Assembly: GCA_002682825.1 (NCBI GenBank)
Contig: NOKP01000002.1
Span: 5,500,309-5,564,308, forward strand
Direction of reading: 5' to 3'
Origin: Neonectria sp. B-13
Taxonomy: Eukaryota; Ascomycota; Sordariomycetes; Hypocreales; Nectriaceae
Length of the DNA: 64,000 bases
Below, in pieces: positions 1 to 11,305 of this stretch (the first letter of the stretch is position 1; each line of letters opens with the position of its first letter). The position numbers and the translations under genes were made by a program. The notes under the pieces were generated by a model that was given only the letters and a program-made list of their open reading frames with translations, did no database searches and had not been told where the DNA came from.

Positions 1-3000
1 GAGGATCATCGTCTCGTAGCTCTCGACGAAGAGCCAGAGAAGCAAAGTCGTTGTGCCAAATACAAGCATGAGCTTGGATCCAATGTCAATCAGCGCCTTC
101 TTGATGCTAGCACGGCGATATGCCTCGAATTCTTTGGCAAGGTTCTGCGCATGCTCAAAGTCGCGCAGCTTCTCATCGGAGATGGTGTCTCTTAGTCCCC
201 AGTATTTGAAGAGTGTCGTATCAAGAAGCATGGCGGACACGCAGAAGTAGATGATGCATAGGCAAATGCCGTACCGGGCTCGCGAGTCTGTGTAGATGCT
301 GGGGTACGGTCCTCCTGCGCTCCACACGATCATCACCCAGCGGTCCAAAAGAGCTACCAGGAACAGACCGAGGGTCTGTCCCACGTCAAAACGAGCAAGT
401 CGGAAGAGTGTAAAAACGTTGTGGTCCTTGAGACCTCGGACCAGCTGGCGTTGCTGGTTCCTCGACTCGTTGAGCTGAGTGAACCAAGCGGTGCTGAACG
501 CCTCGGGAGGGTCGTCGTTGGGGTTCGTCTTCTTGAATAGCCAGTCGACGTACGGCATGCCCTGTGCTACTCGAGAAACGAAAGAGTCGGACAGGACCCC
601 AGTGGCTTTAGCCTCCCGGGTGCGGCGTTGGTACGACTCGAGAATTTCAGCGAAGGTCTCCTGTGCCAGGGCATCTTGGTCCTTGATGTCGTCGTCGCTT
701 GTATCAGGCCCGAGCCTCGCCACATACCACTCAATAATTTCCTTCTGTTTGAACTGGGGAATATTGTCCATCCAGTTTGACCATTCGTGGCAAAGTCGAC
801 GGTACCGGTAGAGCGTAACGAACAGGTAGATGAACATGATCGGGAGGTAGATTTCAAGATCATGTCCATTCACAAAGGTGGAAATGAGAGGCGACAACAG
901 AAGTATCGGGATGTTCTGTAGGAGAAGGCTGCGGCCGGAAGCAATGGGGCTTTCATGCTGATGCATAGCGCTCATGATTCCCAGCAGGTTAAAGTGAGTC
1001 GAAACGCAAACCAGGTAGGCTACGAAGACGAACCCCACGCCCACAGAGAACCGCAGGGTGAACATAATGAAACCGACAACCGAGATGACGAGCGCCAGAA
1101 TGAAGCCACCAGACAACCTCTGGACGTGAAAGTAGATCATGTTGTCGTAGGCGTAGTGAGCAAGGTAGTAGTTTCCAGTGCCGCCCACCCAGCCGGTAAC
1201 ACCAGCCGTCAGCAGCAGAGATATGAGCAGAGCGTAGCCGGCGGCCTCAAGATGTTCATGGTGCATGAATGCAGTCATGAAGAAACCGCGTCCGATAAAG
1301 GTAAGCAAGAGTATGTCGATAATGGCGGGGACACAGAAAATGGACATGGCACCGGCATCGGCAAAGCGTTTCTTCCACAGCTGGACCATCTCGTGAGGGG
1401 TGAGCTTCATCGAGGACGAACCGGGCGGGGGCGCATCGGCGCCGTCGTTGAGAATAGGCGAGGCGTCGGGGCTGAAGTACATGGTCATGATCTCGTTGGA
1501 GCGTCGGTCGGCGGCAGTAGGAGGACGAGCTTGAAGGAATTTCCCATATCGCTGGAAAACAATGTTACCAAGATCACGAGGAAGTAGGCCAAAGTAGATA
1601 TCGCATTGAGAGCCAAGGATCCAAAGCTCAGAAAATACGGCCGCCTGGTCTGGCTGCGAGACAAACATAGGGCATCGATCCGTGGACTCATTGTAAACTT
1701 CTTCAAACGCAGCCCTTCGCAGAACGCTGAAGAAGATGAGGGAGAACAGTTCGGCGTTGATATCGACATGATCGCAATCAGTCCACGATTTCCACGGGTC
1801 GTAGGCTCGCGTGAGGACCATTGTTAGTGAGCTGAGGATCTCTCGATCTCCGAAGAACAGCGCTTCCTCGATGGTCCGTTCGGTAAGTTCGTACAAGCTC
1901 ACGAGACCATCAAGAGTAGGCAGTTCAGTCGCGCCTTGTCGCACGTAGTACTCCAATCGCATTCGGAGGAGGTCTCGCATACTCAGGGACCTGTCAAGCG
2001 CCTTCTGAGCACAGGTGTGGTTCCAGGAAGCCTTGGATGTCTCATCGATGAGATAGGACCAGCAGTGGAGCTTGATAGCATCGCCCATAGCATGGCTCAT
2101 GCGAGTAACGCGCAACCTCTGCAGGGTGGTGAGAGCCTCAGAGTAAGTGGACCTTTCAATGGTTTCCCTGATGCTCAAAGGGATGCCCGAGCGGTCACTC
2201 TGGTCGTTGGCAATCTCCAGCTGAATTTCCTGCTCGTAACATCGTTGTCGGGGTATTCGCTGGTGGGCCAGCCATGTGTGGAGAACTGTCGCAGCATCAC
2301 TAGGAGCCTTTTCCGAGATATAGATGTCAACACAGTTCTCGTTAACGCCCTCACCAGCCTTTGAGACACCCCAGAAGTGGGCGTCGCCGTCTGGAACACC
2401 AAAGCCGGTGTCCATGCCCTTGAATACACGGACTTGATTGGCCGCGAGGGACTTGATCAAATCATGGACTGCAACATCGCACTCCTCGCGCTCAGCCAAG
2501 GCCGCTAGAGAGGCCAACAGGCTTTCCTTCTCATTGCCATCAACGACATGAAGCATATCCAGGTCCTTGAGGTGGGCCTGGGCGTCGACGATGGCATCAA
2601 AATGCTCGGCGTGGGGTTCGGAAGTCAGCGGGAAGCATCCCATTGGAGAGAGCGACTTTCCATCGCTGGACGAGTCCCAGAAGCTGGCTCGGGCGGGCGC
2701 CAGATCGACGTAATCGAAGGATGAGTGGCATTGTGGCTCCTCATCATGAATTGCCTTGAGGGTGGAGTCCAGGTCGTGATGTCTCAGAAGATCAGACGCA
2801 AGGGGGATCAAGGCATCGAGGTCGTCGAGGGGCAGCGGCGCAGTTTTGGCGAAGGGCGATCCGTTAGGAATCCAGGCTTTCCTTGTCTCTGAGACCCAAG
2901 ACTTTTGGAGCTGTGGAATTGTGAGCTATGCTGAAAGAGGAGAACGAAGTCGGAGCACATACTTGGATGGTTTCTGCCCGGCGAAGATACTCGAAGCCGC

Positions 3001-4070
3001 TTAGGGTCTGGGTGGCGGACAGGATCGGTGTCTTGAGCTTCATGCTACGGTCGGCCGGGCCATGCTCGATTACGGCACCGAAATGCTCGGCCAACTTGAC
3101 AGCCCTGCGGACGACGGCGGGATGAGGCCGACGGTCCCATCGATCGAGAAAGCCAATGAAGAATTCAGGCCGTTCCTCCCGTTCCTTGTGGCACCTTGCC
3201 ATGATCTGTCGAAAGCGTTGAGCGCTGAAGTAATCTCGTCGCTGTCCATTGGGGAGAATGAGGGCATTCTCGACGATGAGTCCGGAGGCGTATGTGAGGC
3301 TGATGGAATCGAGTGCTTCGGAATCATGGTCGCACGAGAGGAGCACGGGAATCCGGGTCCGATACAGACGTTCCAAGAGACCGTCCATCTGCTCGGGCTT
3401 CTTGGCGGTGGAACATTGAAGCGCGAAGCCTGCCAGGCTATTTCTAAGGTACGTGTCGGCGAGAAAGTCGGCAGTGGCCTCGATTTGAGACTCTTCCAGC
3501 GCATCCGAGCCAAAGGAGTCGATGTCGACACTGGCCAGGCTCATCTTGGACATGATCTTTTCGGATGCGCAGACAGACGACCGCGAGTCTCCATCTTCAC
3601 CCGCGACACTGCCTTGCATGTACAGAGGCAAGACGACGAGATCGTACGACCTGGAATCACGATGAACCGACGGCGCATCTGACTCGGAGAGAAAGGTGAA
3701 CGACTTCGTCGGACGAAATGAGTACATGGGAGTTTCATTGCGGATGGATGCATCTTCTGAAACGCGCCGCTTTTTTCGTAGTCTGAGATGGCAGTCAGAA
3801 AGGCATCGAGGCAGGTTTGGTAGGGAGGACATGAACTCACACAGCGCTCTTGGGTGAGTCTGATTTGCGTGATTGCAAGAAGACGTAGAAGAAGAAGATA
3901 ATTAAAGGGACCACGATAGCCGTGGCACCAAGGGTGAAGTTTATAAGCTGAAACAGGTTGGTGAACCTCTTGTTTGCAGGGAGGATGCTGTTGCAGTAGA
4001 TTTGAAAAGTTGAGTTGGTGCACTCAACGATGGTTGGGTCGGTTTGCCCGGGCTGAAAGAAGGAAGCCAT
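1..4070 (-). CDS. gtb3: Large multipass membrane protein, probable GAG synthase Gtb3/Gt4c (C-terminus outside window)
   Basis: The reading frame runs leftward from an ATG at 4070 (context AAGATGG) off the window edge, giving at least 1320 residues. Inferred exons are 3841-4070, 2963-3782 and 1-2910; the introns (58 and 52 nt) keep frame. The order is a short extracytoplasmic N-terminus, one membrane helix (about residues 50-70), a large soluble region to about 850, a cluster of hydrophobic segments at about 870-1050, and more helices near 1190-1255 and 1310. No glycosyltransferase motif is visible in the part present. The identity is inferred from context: the next four genes are uge3, sph3, ega3 and agd3, and the Aspergillus cluster contains one large multipass GT4 protein that polymerises and exports galactosaminogalactan at the plasma membrane. 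The catalytic domain would then lie beyond the left edge. The gene is certain; the name is an inference. Confidence 0.75.
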
Positions 4071-6265
4071 CTTGAGAAGAAGAAAAGGGAAAACGAATGG
4101 ACGCGGCCTCGCACAATGAGAGTATGCTGATGATGATGATGATGATGATAATGAACGACAGGAAAGACGCAAGACGTAACGATTGACAACCCGCAACAAC
4201 GGACGGACACGGTGAAGGCCTCACGCAGCAGTATAGCTGACGGCAACAAAGAACGACAGATGGCAGAAAGTGAGTGACAGCAGGTCGGATCTGCGAGAAT
4301 CGACATGCACATGGGCATGCAGCAGTGCATCCCAACGCCAGAGGAAGCCGTCCCTCCAACACAGCTAGCACGATCCAGAATGATGTGCCAAATCGGACTC
4401 GACGGCGCCAGCTATTTGGCGATCAGCTAGGATTCAGGTAGACCTTGCCTAAAGAAGCGAGGGCGCAAAAAGCCACTGGCACGTTGTGGCTGGCAAGGGG
4501 GATGTTGTGGATCAGCCATCATCACCGAGGGGTTCGCCATGACGCTAAGCTGACACTACTCCGCAACAATGCTCCATGACGCTTTGAGCCGCGCCCAACT
4601 CCCCTGAACGCCAAGGCGCCCCACGACCCCTGTCCGCCTGGCTTTTTCAGGGGGGGGGTAGATTAGCATACCGCAAAACAACAACCGGCGGCAGATTGGT
4701 GGGGTTTCGCCTTCGGTCTGCATACCGAAGTTGTGCAGCCGGAAGCTCGGTTTCTTGTGGAACGACGGGATAAACGAAAGACCCGATCGGGTCTTGAACA
4801 CGAGATCTAACTTAGACACGAGATCGCGGCGGTGTTGATCGACGAGCCCGGGAAAGATGGAGCATGCCAAGAGGCCCAGTCTGCAGATCAAGAGAGTTAA
4901 CAGTACACTCCCACTAAAACACCAAAACCCAGCCAGCCCCTTTAGACCAGAATTTCTTAGTAACAAAGACCTTTTGATTCTTGCATTTATTTTAGAATCT
5001 AAATGCTTTAACAGCAAGCATTTTGCCACTTTTTAGTGTAAATTCGGAGGTGTACGGAGACCTTTTGGCCTGTTACCGTAGCTATGCATCCGGCCGGCGA
5101 GGGGCGATTTGAGAAGCTCAGATGTCATTTTGACGCTGTACTGAGCCGTTTCAATGACGCCGGTGCGCGACAGAGGCCGTATCTTGCGTCTTATGTCTTC
5201 AGGCTTGCATTTTACGGCTTGCGTGCTTGACGGTGACATGAGCCGACGGAAGGCAAATGGGATTGAGGTGGACTTCAAGCATTGTACGGGTGCTTAATAC
5301 AGGGTCGGACACACGCACCAACCTCCCGGGTCCGTCATATCCAAGCCAAAACAGAACCACTTCAACGAAGCGTAGAGTTGCGTCTGACGCCACCTACCAT
5401 CACCATGACTGCCTAGTCCGTACTGTATGAAGCATACAACATGGTACAGACTGGCCTGAGAGCCCACATCGCACCCACTGGCTAGCCCCGACCCATGTTC
5501 TGCAGCCCGCCAGGGGTAATGAGCTACTATGTCCAACTTCAACACTAAAACACAAATACCTTTGAACTTGGCCCGCCAGGGACAAAGCCCATTGTGCCAG
5601 GACCCAGACCCGGCTAATTGCTGGCGTGACCGCGCCCGCCTGTTCGCAAGCCTTGGTCCCGGCCCCTAGGGCGAGAAATCGTGAATCGACAGCCGGAGCA
5701 TCACGCAGTGTTCCTGGACCAAGACTCCATGACCCACCCGCGTGTCATCTGTAGTACGAAGTAAGCCCGTCCACGCTGGGACTTGGTGTCAGGACCTGAG
5801 GCAGATTCATCATCAGGGCCGTGGGATCAGTGTGCACGGCGCGGCGGTGAACACTGGTCTAGACTAGCTTCCTATCAGGTTCACCATGAACAGGAACACG
5901 GACTAGGCATGCCCAACATCGACCACAATTAGTGAACCGAGCGGCGGCCTAGAGGAGTTCTTGCTCCAGGACAGGACTACCAGCCCAGCCGCCAGGCAAA
6001 ATGAAATTTGATGAAGCCTTCGGGGATGGTTAGGAGGCGGGAGCCTATGCTATATCATGAGGTCAAGGCGGCGCCAAGTCTTCATAAACGCTCCTGTCCA
6101 CCCGGTAATCTTTTGATTTTCCATCCACAACCGTTCTAGCTTTTTCCATAAAAGTAGTACCGTCCACGCATCTTCCACTGTCTCTTATCTACTGTCTTTT
6201 CAAAGTCTTAGAAGGAACCTCCCGATTCGTCAGAGATCTCCCACTCTATACACACAGCCGCCACC
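4071..6265. promoter_or_regulatory. Shared 2.2-kb divergent promoter region of gtb3 and uge3
   Basis: No convincing gene is seen. This is the intergenic space between the two divergently transcribed cluster genes. It holds a (TGA)n microsatellite at about 4128-4151 inside the gtb3 leader, a run of nine G at 4650-4658, and an AT-rich patch at about 4920-5035. Pyrimidine-rich sequence precedes the uge3 start, which has a strong Kozak-like GCCGCCACC context. Open frames here (for example minus 4556-5029) have no family resemblance. Confidence 0.5.
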
Positions 6266-7585
6266 ATGAACAACACAGAGGACGACCACACACTCTCCTC
6301 ATCATCCTCATCAGTATCGTTGGGATGCTCCTCTCCCGCCACCCCTCAGTCAGACTATGATAATGGCTATGCCAGCCATATCCGGCTATCGACTTCCAAT
6401 GGCAGCTTCATCCTCGTCATTGGTGGTCTGGGCTACATCGGCTCACACACCTCGCTGGAGCTCCTCAAGTCCGGCTACAATGTCATCATCGTCGATGATC
6501 TTAGCAACAGCTTCCACAGCGTCTTCACAAAAGTGAGAAAGCTTGCCGAGACTCATTGCCACGAAACCGGCCTTTCTATGCCAATGCTTCACTTTCACAA
6601 GGTCGACTACCGGAGCAAGTCAATGCGTTTCCTGTTGGAGTCGTACTCGGATCTCGTCGCCACCACACTCAGCTCTCCCGGAGGATCTCCTGGACTAACA
6701 CGGCAATCAAAAATATCCGGTGTTATTCACTTTGCTGCCTACAAGTCCGTCAGTGAGTCCATCGCCAAACCCATCCAATACTACCGCAACAATGTATGCG
6801 GACTGGTCGAGCTCGTTGAGCTCCTCGGCAAGAACAACATTCGCAACTTTGTCTTCTCTTCATCTGCCACCGTCTATGGAACCAAGGCCGACGAGGGACG
6901 CCCCCTGAAAGAGGAAGATCTTGTTCACCACCCAGAGAGCTACATCGATGAGAACGGTCAGGAGCAAGTACGCATGCCCATGGTTATGGGACTCTTGAGT
7001 CCATATGCTCGATCCAAGTACTTCTGTGAGGCTATTTTGGCCGACATTGCCTACTCTGATCCTGCGTGGCGTATCGTTGCTCTTCGATATTTCAACCCCA
7101 TTGGATGTGATTCTTCAGGGTTACTAGGAGAGGATCCTAAGGGCGTGCCTACGAACCTGTTTCCCGTCATCACCCAGGTTCTGACTGGTCAACGAAAGGA
7201 ACTCGACATCTACGGCAGCGACTGGGATACTCGAGACGGCACAGCTGTGCGGGACTTCATCCACGTATCAGACTTGGCACGGGGCCACATCGCTGCCCTC
7301 AGCACCGAGATCACCGACCCGTTCCGCACCTTCAACCTGGGCACAGGCAATGGCACCACAGTTCAGGAGGCTGTCGACAGCCTGGAAGCAGCTTCTCACC
7401 AGTCGATACCGGTCAACATGGCCCCCCGCAGGGCCGGAGACGTTGGGGCGTGTGTTGCAGCCAACGAGCGAGCGGTCAAAGAGCTGGGGTGGATTGCCAC
7501 AGAAAGCATCAAGCAGTGCGCCAGCGACCTGTGGAACTTCGTTTCCCGGGCGGCGCAGGCACCTGAGGCGCCGAAAGAGCTCTAG
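6266..7585 (+). CDS. uge3: UDP-glucose 4-epimerase (Uge3-type)
   Basis: A single exon of 439 residues starting at an ATG in optimal context. It is an extended short-chain dehydrogenase fold: a Ser-rich N-terminal extension of about 45 residues, the NAD-binding glycine motif GGLGYIG at 53-59, FAAYKSV near 166, SSSATVYG near 198, and the catalytic pair Y247/K251 in YARSK. ALRYFNPIG and the C-terminal epimerase features follow. The enzyme interconverts UDP-glucose/UDP-galactose and, in Uge3-type members, UDP-GlcNAc/UDP-GalNAc, in the cytosol. The long low-complexity N-terminus and its place between the gtb3-like gene and sph3 suggest the dedicated GAG epimerase rather than the housekeeping Leloir enzyme; substrate range cannot be read from the sequence. 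Confidence 0.92.
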   Translation: MNNTEDDHTLSSSSSSVSLGCSSPATPQSDYDNGYASHIRLSTSNGSFILVIGGLGYIGSHTSLELLKSGYNVIIVDDLSNSFHSVFTKVRKLAETHCHETGLSMPMLHFHKVDYRSKSMRFLLESYSDLVATTLSSPGGSPGLTRQSKISGVIHFAAYKSVSESIAKPIQYYRNNVCGLVELVELLGKNNIRNFVFSSSATVYGTKADEGRPLKEEDLVHHPESYIDENGQEQVRMPMVMGLLSPYARSKYFCEAILADIAYSDPAWRIVALRYFNPIGCDSSGLLGEDPKGVPTNLFPVITQVLTGQRKELDIYGSDWDTRDGTAVRDFIHVSDLARGHIAALSTEITDPFRTFNLGTGNGTTVQEAVDSLEAASHQSIPVNMAPRRAGDVGACVAANERAVKELGWIATESIKQCASDLWNFVSRAAQAPEAPKEL

Positions 7586-8786
7586 GGGGGAGAGGATGGA
7601 AGCTTTTCCAAGTTGGTGTTTCTCATTTATTTGGCGGGGCGCTTTCCCATAGACGGAATGGGACGGGCAGATTGAAGGATCGGAAACGCCAACGGATGGC
7701 TGGATGCGGCCATGGCTTGGTTGCAGAAATCAAGACAAGGGAGTCTTGGCAGGGGAGGATGGAGCTGTCGTTGACGCAACGACAAAACGGGGGCAACAGA
7801 AACGTGGGAGAGTGGACCGAAGCGAGAAGACGAGAGAACCAAAGCTATCCAGTAATGTCTACTCCGTAGTAGCTCGGGAGGTTTCTTCAGGTGGCGCTTG
7901 GTGGATAGGTTGGAGACTGGGTACGAATTACAGCCCCACGGCTTTCGGGAACTGGAGTTTACGGTGGACGGTGGGCTAGGACGGAAAAATCAGAAGATGA
8001 AATCTTACCAAAACGGGACCGTCAGGTGCTCATCAACTTAAGGTGCGCGTGCTTAATTTACGATCGATGCTACAATGTACAAGGGGCAGGGTAAATAACC
8101 GTGTCGATTGACTAGCATCTCGTCGATACCCGAACCGTGGAGCCGTGGTCTAGGCTCTCCAACCCAGGTGATTGCCGTGGGGCACGCAACCGCGCTACGG
8201 GCATGCCGCTAGAACGCGCCTAAAACAGCCCGGTGCTACGGTAAGTCTCCTAGGGCGGTGGGCACAGACGTGACGTGCGTGGGCGAGAGGCAGCGGCTAA
8301 GACCTGAAATTCAGGGGTCTGGCGTCGCCCGGAGATGCCCACAACACGCCGTGGCGCACATTTCCAGCCCCGTCGTCCGGGCGTGCGGTCCTCGGAGGCC
8401 CTGTGTTGCTGGGCTGTTGGCGAGTCTAGGCATGTGGGCGACTTCTCTTCCGCGTCCTCGTTCTCAGCATTTGATTTTCCCATTTCTCTTCCAGGTCTCT
8501 TCAGCTCGACAAGCACATGTAACTTAACTAGCTGTCAAGCTTGTTGCTTAGAAATCACACCGGGACAAGATCCTGTCGTGAGACTTTGTCTTTCCTGTAC
8601 CCGCCACACGGTCGGTTAGGTTTCCCTCACTCCGAGCTAGCTATATAGCCCGAGACACCTGAAGAAATATCCTTCTACTGCTTCAGGTGGATTACTTCTA
8701 TCTTTATCCCACGCGTTGGGCGCCCCGTTCCTGACAACCCATCCCTCTGCCTCTTCCCTCACCATCTCCCCTCCTGAAACCGCATC
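7586..8786. promoter_or_regulatory. Intergenic: uge3 3' end and sph3 promoter
   Basis: No gene is supported. A TATA-box-like TATATA lies at 8642-8647, about 145 nt before the sph3 start, followed by the pyrimidine-rich tract common in fungal leaders. Small frames between 8250 and 8620 overlap one another on both strands and look like chance openings. Confidence 0.5.
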
Positions 8787-9572
8787 ATGGGCTCAACCTC
8801 CGCCACTTTGGCTAGCCTAGCCACAGATCAGCCCATGGTCCTCGTGCCGCTTTACATTTACCCTCTGGAGAAGGCCTGGGAGCAACTTTTCGACTTGGCA
8901 CTCGCGCTGCCCAACGTCCTATTCGTCACCGTCGTCAACCCCTGCAACGGGCCTGGACAAGATGCCCTCCCAGACGCCAGCTATAGAGATGTCCTGCAGA
9001 GGCTGAACTCTGTTCCCAACGTCCGCATCTTGGGTTACGTGCACTGCACCTACGGCTCGCGTCCTCTTGACGCCATCCGTACCGACATTGACGTTTACCG
9101 TGGCTGGAACGGCAGGTTCCGGGTCGACGGTATCTTCTTCGACGAGACGCCCTCGCATCCGAGCACACTGGACTTCATGACGACAGTATCCGACCACACG
9201 AGATCAACGTGGCAGCAGTCATTGGGCCGTCCGGGCCTCGTCGTCTTCAACCCCGGCGTCGTAGTCCAACATGCATTCTTCGACGCCGCAGACTGGGTAG
9301 TCGTTTTCGAACAGTCACAAACGCACTGGAACACGCCCGTCATCCAGGACACCCTGCAGCAAGTGCCGGTCGACGTCCAACGCAAGGCCGTCGCCATTGT
9401 GCACTCCCTGACGGGCGACTTGAACGAGGCGTCTCACCTCACCACCGACATCCGCTCTCGCGGGTTCGGGGGCCTTCATTTGACTGAGCAGCTCGGTGGT
9501 GGTTACACAACATGGCCGGTTATGTGGGCCACGGTTGCGCATGCGCTGGCTGCGGATCCGGGTTCGGAATAG
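8787..9572 (+). CDS. sph3: Spherulin-4 family glycoside hydrolase (GH135, Sph3)
   Basis: A single exon of 261 residues. It begins directly in the hydrolase domain (PMVLVPLYIYP), continues through GYVHCTYGSR and RVDGIFFDETP, and ends with GGYTTWPVMW. By family analogy the acidic active-site residues are D119-E120 in FFDE and E175 in VFEQSQ. Fungal Sph3 is an endo-acting hydrolase of N-acetylgalactosamine-containing galactosaminogalactan that is needed for polymer production. It sits third in the cluster. The oddity is that no signal peptide or membrane anchor precedes the domain, and an in-frame TGA lies four codons before the ATG, so an extension would need an unseen upstream exon. The family call is firm; the cellular location is open. 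Confidence 0.9.
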   Translation: MGSTSATLASLATDQPMVLVPLYIYPLEKAWEQLFDLALALPNVLFVTVVNPCNGPGQDALPDASYRDVLQRLNSVPNVRILGYVHCTYGSRPLDAIRTDIDVYRGWNGRFRVDGIFFDETPSHPSTLDFMTTVSDHTRSTWQQSLGRPGLVVFNPGVVVQHAFFDAADWVVVFEQSQTHWNTPVIQDTLQQVPVDVQRKAVAIVHSLTGDLNEASHLTTDIRSRGFGGLHLTEQLGGGYTTWPVMWATVAHALAADPGSE

Positions 9573-10266
9573 AGTTGGATGGATGAGATCTTTAAAAACA
9601 CGTTGGAACCTAGAAGAGCAATGTTGAAATGAGCGTTTCAGCCCTATATCCTAATTTGTTCTGCAACAAGCAGGTTTTCTTTTCAACATCCCAAACTAAT
9701 AGACGCCGATGGCGTTAAACATCCAAGAATACTACCAATGTGTACCAAACATGATGCCACGCTCAGTGAAATCGGGCGTGAATGATGAGAGTGGATAATG
9801 ACAGCCGAGAGCACAGAACCTAGTACTCTGCGAGACGCTGTGGGGGCCGCTGTGACCCTCCTTCGTGGAGAGCTGCTGTGACCGTGGCGACAGAGTGATT
9901 CCACTACGATTCCGCGTAACCTCCGGGGTATCCTCCCACCGGAGCATACTTCTCAAGCCAGAAGCTCTGGGCAAGCTTGGCATTGTGCCGCCACCGACAA
10001 CATCGTCAGGGGCATTGTGTATTTACTTGGTTTTTCTTCACAAACTCCACAACTCCACTCAGAAGGAAAATTCCTGTTTCCAGGGGCTGTTGGGCTGAGC
10101 TAGCAATGCATTGCCAAGCGCGGCCTAAATCATCCATTCATAAAGAAGTGTTACCTGACTAATGTACAAACAACTGACGAAACGCGGGCTGGCTCGCTGA
10201 GTCAAGTGCCAAGCACCCAGTTTCGTCATGAAACCCCAAAGTGAAAATTGTTCAGTCCGACTTGTC
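9573..10266. other. Intergenic between convergent sph3 and ega3
   Basis: This holds the 3' ends of two convergent genes. No coding sequence or repeat is recognised. Confidence 0.5.
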
Positions 10267-11305
10267 TCATTCCGTACTGTACGCCTTCTCTTGTCCACAG
10301 AACTCGACCCAGCCATCGAGGCTCAGCTTCTTGATGACGGTGCTGAAACCCGAGGGGCTACCCGAGTTTCCAGAACGCGAGCAGCATTCCTCCTTGACAG
10401 AGACGGAAAGGCTGTTGGGGGTTCCCGCCGGGTATTCGATGTGAAAGACCGGTTTGCCGGCTTTGATGAAGGCGGCGAAGGTCTCGCACTCGGAGTATTC
10501 GGCGCATTGCTCGTTGACGGAGAAGTGTACGTGTTCAAGCACGTCGTGAATGATGTCTCCTGCGTTTTTAAGACCAGTAGACATGTTGTAGGAAGCCGCC
10601 ATCTCCGAGAGGAACTTGATAAAATCAACTGCATCCTTAGCAGTCATGTCTAGACCATTGTCGTTTTCCTTATAATCCATCAAACATTAGCAAACTGTAA
10701 CAACACAGCACTTTCTCGCTGGAGGATCATAAAACAATCAAGGTGCAACTCACAAAGCCATCGACGTTGTCTGGGTCAATTGCATCGCATCCCTTGTCGG
10801 CCGCATACTTAATGCGCTTCTTCATGATCTTGCGTACGTTCTCGCTGCGCACGTCGATCCATCGCTCACCAGGCCAGCCGTCGAGGGCCTTGCCAAGATC
10901 GGCCTTCTGGAACTCATTTTTGTCGTCTCTCCAGTCCTCCCATGACCCGGCACTGAAGTAGCAAATGACCTTTTTGCCGGTTTTCTGCAGGGCTTTGATG
11001 GTGTTGGCATCGTTGTCGTAGACATCAAGATCGAAGACTTTGACATCGGGGGCAACACTGCCGTCGTGGCCGACCGTGATGGGTCTCGAAAGAACAATTT
11101 GCCATGAATCCCCGACGTCTGGTTGCCAGATGGATGAAGCGATATTCACCGCCTCTGGAGTAAAATCATCCCCACGTCTTTCAAGTTTATGAGAAAGACC
11201 AACACTTAACCCCACGGCAAGCGGGATAGCCACAGTGATGGCAATGCCGATGACGGCACATTTCTTCCACATCGGCCATGTTTTCTTCATTGATTCGTCG
11301 TCCAT
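10267..11305 (-). CDS. ega3: Membrane-anchored GH114 endo-alpha-1,4-galactosaminidase (Ega3)
   Basis: Exons 10754-11305 and 10267-10668 with an 85-nt intron (GTGAGT donor, AAG acceptor) give 317 residues. The start is the first ATG (MDDESMKK); the frame stays open a little further 5' but without an ATG. A type II signal anchor lies at about residues 16-37, followed by a GH114 domain: SSIWQPD, KVFDLDVYDN, VICYFSAGSWEDWR, CDAIDPDNVDGF and HIEYP. Probable catalytic acids by family analogy are D177 or D179 and E262. GH114 enzymes cleave alpha-1,4-linked galactosamine, so this one probably trims deacetylated GAG at the cell surface. It is divergent from agd3 and convergent with sph3. Length and architecture fit Aspergillus Ega3 well. 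Confidence 0.9.

Noticed and set aside
955..1587. 210-codon plus frame inside the gtb3 region
   Set aside because: Antisense shadow of the long minus-strand frame; His/Gly/Arg-rich composition typical of reverse reading.
4128..4151. (TGA)n tract extending the gtb3 frame upstream to 4199
   Set aside because: It would encode a poly-Ser run before the good-context ATG at 4070; more likely untranslated leader.
4556..5029. 157-codon minus frame in the gtb3/uge3 promoter region
   Set aside because: No domain, runs through a homopolymer tract and an AT-rich patch, and no plausible continuation by introns.
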